Assembly (NCBI GenBank): GCA_965652645.1
Contig: CBFGXE010000010.1
Coordinates: forward strand, 1 to 64,000
Direction of reading: 5' to 3'
Origin: ZC4RG30 sp965652645
Lineage (GTDB): Bacteria; Pseudomonadota; Gammaproteobacteria; Steroidobacterales; Steroidobacteraceae
DNA length: 64,000 bases
Position numbers and translations under genes: made by a program. A model generated the notes under the pieces. It searched no databases and had not been told where the DNA came from. It saw only the letters and a program-made list of their open reading frames with translations. Each line of letters begins with the position of its first letter. Position 1 is the first letter of the stretch. Below are positions 41,626 through 56,285 of the stretch, piece by piece.

Positions 41626-42584
41626 TGAACCGCTTCCTTCCCGATCCCTTCATCCCGGCCGTACTGTTGACCCTGCTGCTGGCCACGCTGTGGCCGGCGT
41701 CCGGCGAGGTGGCCGAAGTGGTCAACCTGCTGGCCAAGGCGGCCGTGATGCTGCTGTTCTTCCTGCACGGCGCCAAGCTGCCGCGCGAGAACCTGGTGGC
41801 CGCGGTCACGCACTGGCGGCTGCACCTACTGATCCTCGGCAGCACCTACCTGCTGTTCCCGGTGCTGGGGCTGGCGCTCACCACGCTGTTCCCCTCGCTG
41901 TTGCCGGAGAACCTCTGGGCCGGCGTGCTGTTCCTGTGCGCCCTGCCCTCCACGGTGCAGATGTCCATTGCATTCACCGCGATGGCGCGGGGCAATGTCG
42001 CGGCCAGCGTCACCTCCGCGGCGGTCTCCAACCTGCTGGGCGTGTTCCTCACGCCGCTGATCGCAGGCCTCTTGCTGCAGGCCCAGGGTGATGGCGCCCT
42101 GCAGCTCGACAGCATCTGGAAGGTGGTGATGCAGCTGCTGCTGCCCTTCGCGGCCGGCCACCTGCTGCGGCCGCTGCTGGCCGACTGGGCCGCGCGCAAC
42201 AAACGCCTGATCACCTGGTCGGACCGCCTCACCATCCTGCTGGCCGTGTACAGCGCGTTCTCCGCGGCGGTGATCAACGGCATCTGGTCCACCCTGCCGC
42301 TGGCGACGCTGCTCACGCTCGCGGCCGTGTGCGCCTTCGTGCTCGCCTGCGTGATGCTGCTGACAATCGGGGGTTCCCGCATTCTGGGGCTGGCACCGGC
42401 CGACCAGCGCTCCGTGCAGTACTGCGGCTCGTTCAAGAGCCTGGTGAGCGGCGTGCCCATGGCCAGCGTGCTGTTCCCTTCGGCGGCGATTGGCGCGATG
42501 ATTCTGCCGGTCATGATCTATCACCAGTTGCAGCTGATGGTGAGCGCCACGGTGGCGCCCCGCCAGGCCCGTCAAGAGCAATGA
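41622..42584 (+). CDS. SLC10-type (bile acid:Na+ symporter family) transporter, SLC10A7/YfeH-like
   Basis: The 320-residue protein has about ten hydrophobic segments and the BASS family motifs MLLFFLHGAKLPRENL, FLCALPSTVQMSIAFTAMAR, with GNVAASVTSAAVSNLLGVFL and a late CGSFKSLVSGVPMASVLFPS. It belongs to the SLC10A7/YfeH branch rather than true bile-acid carriers. Substrate is unknown. Its ATG overlaps terC, and its stop overlaps the HD gene, both by 4 bases. Confidence 0.88.
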   Translation: MMNRFLPDPFIPAVLLTLLLATLWPASGEVAEVVNLLAKAAVMLLFFLHGAKLPRENLVAAVTHWRLHLLILGSTYLLFPVLGLALTTLFPSLLPENLWAGVLFLCALPSTVQMSIAFTAMARGNVAASVTSAAVSNLLGVFLTPLIAGLLLQAQGDGALQLDSIWKVVMQLLLPFAAGHLLRPLLADWAARNKRLITWSDRLTILLAVYSAFSAAVINGIWSTLPLATLLTLAAVCAFVLACVMLLTIGGSRILGLAPADQRSVQYCGSFKSLVSGVPMASVLFPSAAIGAMILPVMIYHQLQLMVSATVAPRQARQEQ

Positions 42585-43345
42585 TTTCCTACCGCAAGAA
42601 GCCGAAGTTCGTCACCGCGGACGAGTGTCCCCAAGCCGGGCGCGAGCGCATGGTGCTGCCCCAGCCCATCTCCAATTTCCGCGCCGAGGGCGTGGTCGAG
42701 CCCGAGTCGGCCATGCTGCAGCACATGCGCGAGGCCGGCGCCGTGTTCATGATGGGCCAGAACCCCAATCTGCCCGTGATGCCCGAGCGCCCGCGGCTGC
42801 TCGACTTCTTCCACTACCGCTTCACCGACATCGCCTTCCGCCACCTGCTGCAGAGCGCGAAGGTGGCGCTGGATGCAGGCCAGAGCGAGACCGTGGTCAT
42901 CGCCTGCCTGCTGCACGACATCTCCAACGGGGCGCTGATCCGCACCGACCACGGCTACTGGGGCGCGCAGATGATCGCCCCCTACGTGAGCGAGGAGGTG
43001 GCCTGGGCGGTGAAATACCACCAGGCGCTGCGCTACTTCGCCGATGAGGCGGCGGGCTTCAAATACCCGGACGCCTACAACCAGTTCTTCGGGCCCGACT
43101 TCAGTCCGCCCGAATACCTGCACCGCGCGCATGAGGAAGCCCGCAACCACCGCTGGTACATGACCTCGCGGCTGATCACCATCTACGACATCTATTCCTT
43201 CGAGGATGGCGTGGAGGTCGATCCGGACATCTTCACCGACATCATCGGCCGCCACTTCCGCGAGCCTGAAGAGGGGCTGGGTTTCGACAACTCGCCCGTG
43301 GCGCACATGTGGCGCACGATGATCTGGCCGAACAACTTTCTCTGA
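42581..43345 (+). CDS. HD-domain phosphohydrolase-like protein
   Basis: The 254-residue protein keeps HD-superfamily residues: FRHLLQSAKVALDAGQ, the ACLLHDISNG motif with the His-Asp metal pair, and KYHQALRYF. HD enzymes hydrolyse phosphate esters of nucleotides or other substrates. The start MISYRKKPKFVTADECPQAG follows the transporter as an ATGA overlap; the frame is open further upstream but is then antisense-like. It belongs to the terC-transporter-HD operon. Substrate cannot be assigned. Confidence 0.85.
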   Translation: MISYRKKPKFVTADECPQAGRERMVLPQPISNFRAEGVVEPESAMLQHMREAGAVFMMGQNPNLPVMPERPRLLDFFHYRFTDIAFRHLLQSAKVALDAGQSETVVIACLLHDISNGALIRTDHGYWGAQMIAPYVSEEVAWAVKYHQALRYFADEAAGFKYPDAYNQFFGPDFSPPEYLHRAHEEARNHRWYMTSRLITIYDIYSFEDGVEVDPDIFTDIIGRHFREPEEGLGFDNSPVAHMWRTMIWPNNFL

Positions 43346-43448
43346 GCCGCAAGGTTGCCCGGGCAGGTGCCGGGGTGCCGGACGACCGGTAGCGTGGCGC
43401 GAGGATTCCGTGCAGGATTGCAGCAGGCGACTTCGCCAAGGAGCAGCC

Positions 43449-43844
43449 ATGCGGTCGATGGCACAGGTTCTCACCGGCGCCTTGCTGTCCTGCGCCCTCC
43501 TTGCCGGCGCGGCCACGCCTGTGACCGAGCCCGTCGATCCGGTCGTCGGCCATGCACTCGCGGAGCTGGAAATTCCCGGCGAGGTCACCGCCGTGCTGTG
43601 GACAAGGCGCACTACGCATTACACGCTGCAGATCAGCCGCCGCACCGCCGGAACCGGCCTGCGGGGGCGGGTCGCCAGGCAAACCCCGGCAAGCGCGCCA
43701 GCAGGTGAAAAGGACGATGTGCAGGTCTGGCTGCTGCGCGCCGATGGCACGCACATCTCGCCCCTGTCCGCGGCCGAAGATGCCGTCGCCGTCGCCATGC
43801 AATTCAATGGCAGGTTCCTGATCGAAAAGCTGCCGGCCCTGTGA
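43449..43844 (+). CDS. Small exported protein of unknown function
   Basis: The 131-residue protein starts MRSMAQVLTGALLSCALLAG with an AAGGAG site 6 bases upstream. The first 22 residues form a signal peptide (cleavage near AGAAT), so it should be periplasmic. The mature part is short, with alternating strands (GEVTAVLWTRRTTHYTLQIS, DDVQVWLLRADGTHISPL) and a polar loop. No known domain. The last codon overlaps the next small gene by 1 base. Confidence 0.7.
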   Translation: MRSMAQVLTGALLSCALLAGAATPVTEPVDPVVGHALAELEIPGEVTAVLWTRRTTHYTLQISRRTAGTGLRGRVARQTPASAPAGEKDDVQVWLLRADGTHISPLSAAEDAVAVAMQFNGRFLIEKLPAL

Positions 43845-44029
43845 TGGATTCGCCCGACGACATCCCTCCCGGCGGAAAGAAGAAGGGACTTTCCTTCGCG
43901 GGCTGGATGGCCCTCGGCATGGCGCTCGGAACGGGGCTGGGCGTGGCGATGGAAAACGTGGCGATGGGCATCGCCATCGGCGCCGCCTTCGGCGCGATAG
44001 CCGGCTACCGGGCCAACGGCAGGAAGTAA
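43844..44029 (+). CDS. Small glycine-zipper-like membrane protein
   Basis: The 61-residue protein starts MDSPDDIPPGGKKKGLSFAG, from an ATG that overlaps the preceding stop as TGATG; a GTG one codon earlier is possible. One hydrophobic, glycine-rich stretch (WMALGMALGTGLGVAMENVA and onward to GAIAGYRANG) has repeated small residues as in glycine-zipper membrane helices. Function is unknown. It is paired with the exported protein upstream. Confidence 0.65.
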   Translation: MDSPDDIPPGGKKKGLSFAGWMALGMALGTGLGVAMENVAMGIAIGAAFGAIAGYRANGRK

Positions 44030-44044
44030 TGCCGCCGCGGGAGC

Positions 44045-45440
44045 TCAGGCCGCCGGCAGCACCTTGCCAGGATTGAGAATTCCCTTCGGATCCATCGCCT
44101 TCTTGATGGCCCGCATCAGCGCGAGCTCCGCTTGGCTGCGCGAGTAGTGCAGGAAGGGTATCTTCAATGAGCCGATGCCGTGTTCGGCGGAAATGGAACC
44201 ACGCCGCTGCGCGACGATGGCGTAGACGGCGTTCTCGATGTCGAGCTCCGGCACGTCGTGCCCGGACATGCGCACCGACACATGCAGGTTGCCGTCGGCC
44301 ACGTGGCCGAAGTACAGCGCCACCAGCCCCGGCCAGCGGCGCTGCAACTCGGCGTTGATTTCATCGGCCAGCGGGCCGATCTCGCCGGTGGGCACGCTCA
44401 CGTCGAAGCCCAGCTGCGGCCAGTGCTCCGTCCTGCTCCACTCGCCGGGCGCATCGCGCACCGACCAGAGCTCCGTGGCCTCGCGCTGTGACTGCGCGAT
44501 GACGGCATCCTTCACCACGCCGGCCTCGATGGCCTCGCCGATCACCGCCTCGTAGCGGGCCTGGTCAGCCGCCGGATCGGTGCCCAGCGTCTCGATCAGC
44601 ACGTAGACGCCATGGCCCATTTCCAGCGGCGGCTTGCGCCCCAGCGCCACCGTGCCCAGCCGGTAGAACTCCGGCCACATCACCTCGAAGGCCGACAGCA
44701 GCGCGCCGAAACCGCCACGCGCGCGGCGCAGCAGGTCGAGCACGCCGGCGTAGTCATCCACCGCGCAGATGCCCGTGCAGGCGCTCTTCGGTTTCGGGAA
44801 CAACCGCAGCACCACGCCGGTGACGATGCCCAGCGTACCCTCGGCGCCGATGAACAGCTGCCGCACGTCGTAGCCGGAGTTGTTCTTGATCACCTTGCGC
44901 AGCGCGTCGATCACCGTGCCGTCGGCCAGCACCGCCTCCACGCCCAGCACCAGGTCGCGCGCCATGCCGAAGCGCAGCACGCGGTTGCCGCCGGCGTTGG
45001 TGGAGATGTTGCCGCCGATCTGGCAGCTGCCGCGGCCGCCCAGGTCGAGCGGGAAGAACAGGTCCGCGGCGTCGGCGGCCTTTTGTACCGCTTCCATGGT
45101 CACGCCGGCATCCACGGTGATGGTGCCCGCGGCGGTGTCCAGCTCACGGATGGTGCGCATGCGCTCCAGGCAGAGGATGACGCAGGGACCGACGGGCACC
45201 GCACCGCCGGCCAGCCCGGTGAGCCCGCCCTGCGGCTGCACGGCGATGCCGCGTTCATTGCAGAAGGCCAGCACCTTCGAGACCTGCTCCGTGCTGCGCG
45301 GGAACACCAGTGCATGCACCGTGAGGCCCGGTGCGCCGGTGACGCAGAAATCGCGGGTGTGTTTTTCGAGAAGTGATGTGGTCGGCGCCAGGGCTACGTC
45401 GGCGCCGACCAGGGCCTGCAGTTCGGCCAGAACTGTCTTG

Positions 45441-45448
<8 letters not shown>
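44045..45448 (-). CDS. FAD-binding oxidase/dehydrogenase (GlcD/D-lactate type)
   Basis: The 467-residue protein has a PCMH-type FAD domain (GIAVQPQGGLTGLAGGAVPV and ISTNAGGNRVLRFGMARDLV) and the C-terminal FAD-oxidase domain with FGHVADGNLHVSVRM and the active-site SAEHGIGSLKIPFL. These enzymes oxidise 2-hydroxyacids such as glycolate, D-lactate or D-2-hydroxyglutarate; the substrate is not fixed by sequence. It starts at MTDKTVLAELQALV; the extra N-terminal open codons overlap the previous gene. The 8-base overlap with DUF4175 makes it the last gene of the MoxR operon, though its role is probably separate. Confidence 0.92.
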
Positions 45449-49163
<3,715 letters not shown>

Positions 49164-49184
49164 GAGATGAATTCCCCGGATAAA

Positions 49185-51176
49185 TCAGGCTTCCCGACGG
49201 ACGCCCAGGTGGTAGTTCGCCACCAATGGCTCCACAAAGGCAAGCGCGGCGGCGGCCAGCAGCAACCAGAACCAGATGGGGACCAGCCTTTCGGTGGCCG
49301 AAGCGCTGCCTGTGGGACCCGCATCCGCCCCGGCGGGACGCTGCAGGGCCAGCCAGCGTTCGCGGGCGGCCTCATCCAGGGGGACCAGCATCGATTCACG
49401 GGGGTCGGTATTGACCGCGATGAAATCGCTGCGCCCTCCTCCACGGACTTCATAGAAGCCGGCAAGTTCAGGAATGAAGCGCAGGGAATCCTCCCCGCCC
49501 CCCAGCATGGTGCTGCGTTCCCCGCGGGGATCGAACACCTGCCCGCCCCCGCGGCGCAGGCTGGAGGCGTCCAGCGGCGAGCCCACGGTGGCCGAGGCGG
49601 CGTCGAAGCGTGCATTGGCCAGCCAGGCGGTGGCCTCGGAAACGAAGCGCACGAACAGCGGGTGGATGGCCAGGTCGTTCCATTGGCGGTCCAGCGGCGA
49701 GGCGAACACCAGCAGGCGCCCCGTGCCCAGGTTCTGTTCCAGCATCAGCGGCGTGCCGTTGTCGAAGGAGAGCAGCACGCGCGCATCCGCCGGGGGTTCC
49801 ACCGCGACGTGGCGGAAGAACCGGATGCGCAGCCAGGCACCCGGCTCGCGCAGGATGGCATGACTCTGTTCCAGGCTGCCGATGCGCGCCGGTGCATCAG
49901 CCCCGCGCCGCGCCGCGCCGCCAGCGAGCTTCGCACCGCTCACGGGCACGGTGCGCTGCTGTGCGGCGCGCGGGCCCAGCGTCATCAGCGCGGCGCCGCC
50001 GCCCTGCACGTATTTCTCGAGCGCCTGGGTGGCCGTGCCGTTGAGCACGCCGGCGTCGGACACCACGATGGCCGCGAAGTCCTGCAGCTGGCGCGTGGCC
50101 AGCGCGCCGGGCAGCGCGGTCTCCACCGCAAAGCGCGGCCGGGCCAGCGCCTGCAGCGCGGCGCTGAAATAGCGGGCGTCATCCGAGTTCACGTCGGCGG
50201 CCACCACCAGCACGCGCGGCTCGACCCGGCGCAGCAGTGTGTACCAGGCATCATCGGTGGGCAGCGCGTCGGCCGGTTCCAGCCGCGCGGTGAGCCGGTG
50301 CTCGCCCAGCGGCAGCTCGCCCAGCGCCACGCGCTCGGTGCGCTGCGCGGGGCCGGCGGCCAGCTTGCGCCGCTCGCGCTCCTGGCCATTGACCTCCACC
50401 ACCAGCGTGCGGTCCTTCAGGGCCTCGTCACTGCCTTCCAGGCGGATGGCGACGGTGCCGGGCGTGCGCGCGTCCTCCTGCACACCCGCCACGCGCAGGT
50501 TGGGTGCGTCGGCGTCACCGCCCACATCCTCCAGCGCCAGCTCCACGCCGGGCGGCGGGGAAAGATCCGCAAAACGCAGCGGACTGGCCGACTGCTGCAG
50601 GTCGGAGACGAGGTGGATCCGCACCGTCTCACCCGGCCCGCCACCCCAGGCGATCGCACCGGCGATCAGCGCGCCGAAATCCAGGCGCGAGGTGCCGGGC
50701 GAGAGGCCCTGCACCGCCGCGCGCAGCTTGCCGGCGTCGCTGGCGAACACCGGCTCCACCATCACGCGCTGGCGATGATCGGCCGCCACCAGCATGGCGC
50801 GGCTGGCGCCGCGCACGCCGTCCACCAGGTCCAGCGCACGCTCCTGCGCGCGATCCCACACGCCCTCGCGCTGCATGGAAAGGGAAGTGTCCATCACGAT
50901 CACATGCAGCACGGCGCCGCCGCCGCCGCGCGCCACCACGCTGCGCCACATCGGGCCGGCAAAGGCCAGCACCAGCAGCGCCAGCAGCAGCAGGCGCAGC
51001 GCCAGCAGCAGCCAGTAGCGCAGTTCGTGCCGGCGGCTGCGGCGGATCTCCGCGGGCTCGAGGAACATCGCCGAGGCGAAGGGCAGCTTCTGGTCGGTCT
51101 TGCGCGCGAAGCGGTGCAACCACACCGGCAGCGCGAGGCCGGCCAGCCCGAGCAGGAACCATGGAGCCAGCCACAT
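49185..51176 (-). CDS. BatA-like membrane protein with VWA-type domain
   Basis: The 663-residue protein begins with the BatA N-terminal helix region (PWFLLGLAGLALPVWLHRFA, then RYWLLLALRLLLLALLVLAF). A VWA-like domain follows with the metal-site remnant VIVMDTSLSMQRE (DxSxS). Long beta-rich segments and a C-terminal TM (FWLLLAAAALAFVEPLVANY) complete it. Bat proteins accompany MoxR ATPases and DUF58 proteins and are thought to help assemble or protect envelope complexes. The DUF58 gene stop lies 4 bases upstream, and DUF4175 follows 21 bases later. Confidence 0.88.
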   Translation of the reverse strand: MWLAPWFLLGLAGLALPVWLHRFARKTDQKLPFASAMFLEPAEIRRSRRHELRYWLLLALRLLLLALLVLAFAGPMWRSVVARGGGGAVLHVIVMDTSLSMQREGVWDRAQERALDLVDGVRGASRAMLVAADHRQRVMVEPVFASDAGKLRAAVQGLSPGTSRLDFGALIAGAIAWGGGPGETVRIHLVSDLQQSASPLRFADLSPPPGVELALEDVGGDADAPNLRVAGVQEDARTPGTVAIRLEGSDEALKDRTLVVEVNGQERERRKLAAGPAQRTERVALGELPLGEHRLTARLEPADALPTDDAWYTLLRRVEPRVLVVAADVNSDDARYFSAALQALARPRFAVETALPGALATRQLQDFAAIVVSDAGVLNGTATQALEKYVQGGGAALMTLGPRAAQQRTVPVSGAKLAGGAARRGADAPARIGSLEQSHAILREPGAWLRIRFFRHVAVEPPADARVLLSFDNGTPLMLEQNLGTGRLLVFASPLDRQWNDLAIHPLFVRFVSEATAWLANARFDAASATVGSPLDASSLRRGGGQVFDPRGERSTMLGGGEDSLRFIPELAGFYEVRGGGRSDFIAVNTDPRESMLVPLDEAARERWLALQRPAGADAGPTGSASATERLVPIWFWLLLAAAALAFVEPLVANYHLGVRREA

Positions 51177-51180
51177 CGCC

Positions 51181-52076
51181 TCAGCCTCTCTGCCTGAACA
51201 TCATGTAGCCGCGCAGCGCCTTGTCCAGCGGCTCGTCGGTGACCAGCAGCACATGGTCGGCGCGGCTTTTTTTGGCCACCTTGCGCATCCTGTCCAGGTG
51301 CGCGTTGATGCGCTCGCGGTAGGTGGTGCGCATGTAGTCCGGCGACACCTCGATCTGGCGCCCGGACTCCACGTCCTCCAGCATCACCGACTCCTCCCAC
51401 TTCGGGTCGAGCTCGGTGCGGTCGAGCACCTGGAAGATCATGATGTCATGTCCACCCCAGGCGAAGGGCTGCACGGCGCGGGTCAGTGCCTCCGGGTCGC
51501 AGTAGAGGTCGGAAATCACCGCCACCATGCCGCGGCGCTGCATGTGCTCGTGCATCTGCTTGAACGAGGAAGCCAGGTCGGTCTCGCTGCCGGCCTCCAG
51601 CTTGTCCAGCTCATGCAGCAGCGCGGTGAGCGTGCCCGTGCGGCTGGAAGGCGGGCGGTAGCTCCTGATCTTCGAATCGAAGGCGATGAGGCCGGTGGGA
51701 TCGTGCTGCTGCAGGGCCATGTAGGCCAGCGACGCGGCGACGAACTTGGCATAACGCAGCTTGGTGATGCCGCCGGGTCCGCCATAGCCCATCGAGGCGC
51801 TCACGTCGAGCGCGATCATGAAACGCGTGTTGGTCTCGCCCAGGTAGCGCTTGATGTAGGCGCGGTCGGTGCGCGCGAACACGTTCCAGTCGACGAAACG
51901 CGGGTCATCGCCCTCGGCATAGGCCTTGTATTCGGCGAATTCCTGGCTGAAGCCGAACTTCGGGCTCCTGTGCAGCCCCTGGAAGTAGCCCTCCACGGCA
52001 GAGCGCGCCACCAGTTCCAGCGTCGACAGCGACGCCAGCACTTCCGGACGCAGCAGTGCCGAGGCGGGCGAGGCAC

Positions 52077-52080
<4 letters not shown>
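51181..52080 (-). CDS. DUF58 domain-containing protein
   Basis: The 299-residue protein is a DUF58/VWA-like partner of MoxR ATPases. It carries FSQEFAEYKAYAEGDDPRFV followed by DWNVFARTDRAYIKRYLGET and a VWA-like metal motif ALDVSASMGYGGPGG. There is no membrane helix. The stop is 4 bases from the BatA-like start, and the start overlaps the MoxR end as ATGA. The protein probably recruits the substrate of the MoxR ATPase. Confidence 0.93.
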
Positions 52081-53086
<1,006 letters not shown>

Positions 53087-53090
<4 letters not shown>

Positions 53091-55354
53091 TGTGGACGCT
53101 CTCCAGTCAGTTCCAGCAGCATGCGTTGGGCGGGACGATAGTTCGGGGCGGTCTCCAGCGACTGCAGCAGGCGCCGGCGCGCCTGCACCATGTCACCGGT
53201 GAGACGCAGGGCGCGGGCCAGGCCGAAGTTGGCCGCGGCGGTGTCGAGCGGGCGCAGCGCCAGCAGCACCTGGTATTCGCGCAGCGCATCGCTGCCCTTG
53301 TTCTGCTCCACCAGCAGGCGGCCCAGCAGCTCGTGGCTCTCGGGCACCAGCGGGTCGGACCAGTTCAGCGCGGCCAGCACCTCGGCGGCATCGGCCTCGC
53401 GCTTCTGCGCCAGCAGCAGGTCGGCCAGCTTGCGCATGCCGGCGGGATCCCAGCCGCCGGCCTTGCGCCAGGCCTGCAGCGCGGAGATGGCGCCGGGCAC
53501 GTTGCCGGCGTTCTCCTCGGCGGTGGCCAGCACCTGGTAGGGATTTCCGCCGCCGACGAACTCCGGCAGCATGGTGATGGCGGCCTGCGCGGCATCGCGT
53601 GCCTCGCGCCAGTTGCGCGACTCCAGCATGGTGTGCGCGCGCCGCATCAGCTCCGTCCAGCGGTCCGGATCCTTCATGTAGGCCGCGAAGCGCTCTTCCA
53701 TGAACACCCGGAAGCCCGCGTCGAACTGCTGCGGCGAAACCTCGAAGGCGGCGCGGATGGCATCGGCCGTGGTCATGTTGTCGTCGCGGAAGCTGCGCAG
53801 GAACTGCGCCACCCTGGCGAACCCGAAACGCTCGGCGGCATACAGGCACATCAGCCCTGCCTGCTGGTAGGACACCTGCACCTGGCCCTCGTAGGTGGGC
53901 CGCATGAAGCCATCATCAATCGTGACCACGGGCAGGAACTTGCCGTCGCGGAAGGCGTCCAGTTCCATCGTTCCCACCACCACGCCGGGCGTGGGACCGC
54001 TGGTCCACTCTTCATAGACCGACAGGCCCTCGCTCAGCCAGCGCGGCACGCGGTGCTCGGTCGCCGACAGCGTGAACACATGCGCCATCTCGTGCCAGAG
54101 CACGCTGCCCCAGTGGAAGTTGCCGCGGCGCTGGCCGGAGGGACTGTCCATGGCCAGCAGATGGCCGAAGGTCACGCCCAGCAGGCCGATGCCGGTGAGG
54201 CCGGCGGTGCGCACCTCGAAGTCCGCATGGTCGCGGTACAGCTCGATGGTGATCGGGCTCTGCGGCGTGTAGCCATAGCGGCGCGAGAACGACTCGATGC
54301 TCTCGCGCGCGATCTGTTCCACGTAGGGACGCAGCGCCGCCGACTCGCTCTTGTGGAGCTGCAGCACCATCTGCGGCTGCTCGATGCGGATGAAGTCGTA
54401 CTGGTCGAGCGAGTCGATCAGCTTCAGCGTGTTGCCGGTGACGGCGCCGAAGGGATGTCCCTCGAACGCGGCGACCAGGTGGCCGCGCGCCTCCTCGATG
54501 CGGCCCAGCCGCATCAGGTTCAGTCCCAGCTCGCGCCGTGCCGACCACAGCTCCGGCTGCACCTGCGCCGCGCGCTGCAGCCAGCCGTCGGCCTCGCGGT
54601 AGCGACGCCGCATCACCTCGAAGTAGCCCAGCGTCTCGAACAGCGCACCGTAACGCGGGTTGTAGTCCAGCGTCTCCTTCACCAGCGCCGCCGGGTCGCG
54701 GTTGCGCATCACCTCCACGGTGGCCAGCAGCGTCAGCGCATCCAGCGGCGGCATCTTCTGCTGCGCGGCCAGCTCCCGTGCCCGCGTGGCCTCGCGCACG
54801 GCATCGTCATAGCGGCCGCGCTCGATGGCGATTGAAGCGGCGGCCAGGTGCGCCTCGATCAGGTTCGGATCTTCCTTCAGAAGCTCCGCGATGGCCTCGG
54901 AGGCATCGCCCTGGAACCGGGCCACGGCGAAGCGCGTCATCGCCAGCCGCGCACCCACGTCCCGCGGATCCTTTTCCAGCGCCTCGAGGAACAGCTCCTG
55001 GGCCTGCGACTCCTGCCCGGCCTCCAGGAACATGCGGCCCCAGCGCAGGCGGATCAGCACCGAGTTCGGGTCCGCCGCCAGCGCCTCGCGGAACAGCTCG
55101 TTGGCCGTGCGCAGGTCGCCAAGGCCGAGCTGCGCCTCGGCGCGCACATGGGCATTGGGGTTGCGCAGCAGGCCGGCGTAGCAGTCGCGCGCCTGCGGCG
55201 TGCGGCCCTGCCAGGCATGCTCGTCGCAGCTCTTCAGCGCCGCGGGACGCCGCGGGTCATAGTCGATTTCGGCCGCGGAGGCACCGGCGGCCCCCAGGGC
55301 CCCGGCCAGCAATACGGCGGCGATGCAGCCGCGCAGGCTGTCAGGGATTCGCAT
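53087..55354 (-). CDS. TPR protein with gluzincin metallopeptidase domain
   Basis: The 755-residue protein has a signal peptide (first 27 residues, ending ASAAEID), TPR-like repeats at about 40-280 and at the C-terminus, and a central metallopeptidase domain. HEMAH (about 419) fits HExxH, and the following E is likely in VPRWLSEGLSVYEEW, as in gluzincins (peptidase MA). It should be a periplasmic zinc peptidase. Substrate is unknown. It overlaps MoxR and the C13-like gene, so it is part of the operon. Confidence 0.85.
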
Positions 55355-56285
55355 TGCCTGCGCCCTCCTCTCTCACGCCCAGGGCCGCGAAGCGCGCGTC
55401 GATGCGTGCGCCCAGGCGGGCCATCTCGAGCAGCACCGGCTCGATGCGGTTGTAGTAGTCGTCCTCGGAGAACTCCGCCTTGCGCGCCTTCAGCGCCGCC
55501 AGCTGCTCGCCGATGCGATCCTGCTCCGCGCGCAGCGCCGTGAGCTGCTCATCGCTGGCGAACAGTGCGGCGCTGCCCAGCCGGGCCACCACGAAACGCG
55601 AGGGTTCGGTGCCGGCAATGCGCGCCCGCTCGGTGAGCATGGCGTTGTCCGACTTGAAGGCGTCGGCCACCTTGCGCACGGTGTAGTCGAAGGCTTCCTG
55701 CGCGGTGACGTTGCCGTCCTTGTCGACGTCGGCGGCTTCGCTCACCAGGGCCTCGGCCCAGAAGCCGCCGAATCGCGTGGCATTGCGCTCGCCGCCGGAA
55801 CGCGTGGCCGTGATCACCACGCGGCGCTCACCGGACCAGCCCTCGGCCAGCGCACCGCTGGTGCTGGTGGCATTCACGATGAGCTGCTGCGCGGGAACGC
55901 GGTCGAGCAGCTGCTTCAGCTCGGTGCCGGTGATGTCATCCCCCTCGATCATGTAGCGGTATTCGCTGCCGTCGAAGCTGCCGTGGCCCAGCATCACCAG
56001 CACGAAGTGATCACCGGCGCCAAGCTCCTGCGCGATCTTCTGCAATGCCGCGCGGATCTGCGTACGGGTGGCCGCCTTGCCCGCCAGGCGCTGCACGCGC
56101 TGTGCGTCGCCGGTGGCGGTGGCCGAGGCCTGCGCCACGCTGTCGGCCCACTTCTGGAAACGCTCCTCGTACGCCGGCTCCCCGCCCTTGCCCGACAGCA
56201 CCAGCACATGCGTGGCCGCATTGGCTGCACCGGCCAGGGTGAGGCCGGCCAGCGCCGTGAACAGCAAACCCGCGCGGCGGCTCAC
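55341..56285 (-). CDS. C13/caspase-fold-like protein with altered catalytic cysteine
   Basis: From a GTG at 56285 the protein is 314 residues with a signal peptide (LLFTALAGLTLAGAANAATH). The body resembles the legumain/C13 and caspase fold. The His motif is kept in VMLGHGSFDGSEY, but at the nucleophile position, where relatives have ACHSG, it reads NATSTSG. Ser or Thr therefore stands where Cys is expected. It could be an inactive pseudo-peptidase or a different hydrolase. The start overlaps the upstream VWA protein stop as GTGA, and it overlaps the TPR peptidase by 14 bases. Confidence 0.75.
   Translation of the reverse strand: MSRRAGLLFTALAGLTLAGAANAATHVLVLSGKGGEPAYEERFQKWADSVAQASATATGDAQRVQRLAGKAATRTQIRAALQKIAQELGAGDHFVLVMLGHGSFDGSEYRYMIEGDDITGTELKQLLDRVPAQQLIVNATSTSGALAEGWSGERRVVITATRSGGERNATRFGGFWAEALVSEAADVDKDGNVTAQEAFDYTVRKVADAFKSDNAMLTERARIAGTEPSRFVVARLGSAALFASDEQLTALRAEQDRIGEQLAALKARKAEFSEDDYYNRIEPVLLEMARLGARIDARFAALGVREEGAGNANP

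Noticed and set aside
49167..51197. 676-codon plus-strand open frame
   Set aside because: Shadow of the BatA-like gene; low-complexity His/Gln/Arg composition, no ribosome site.
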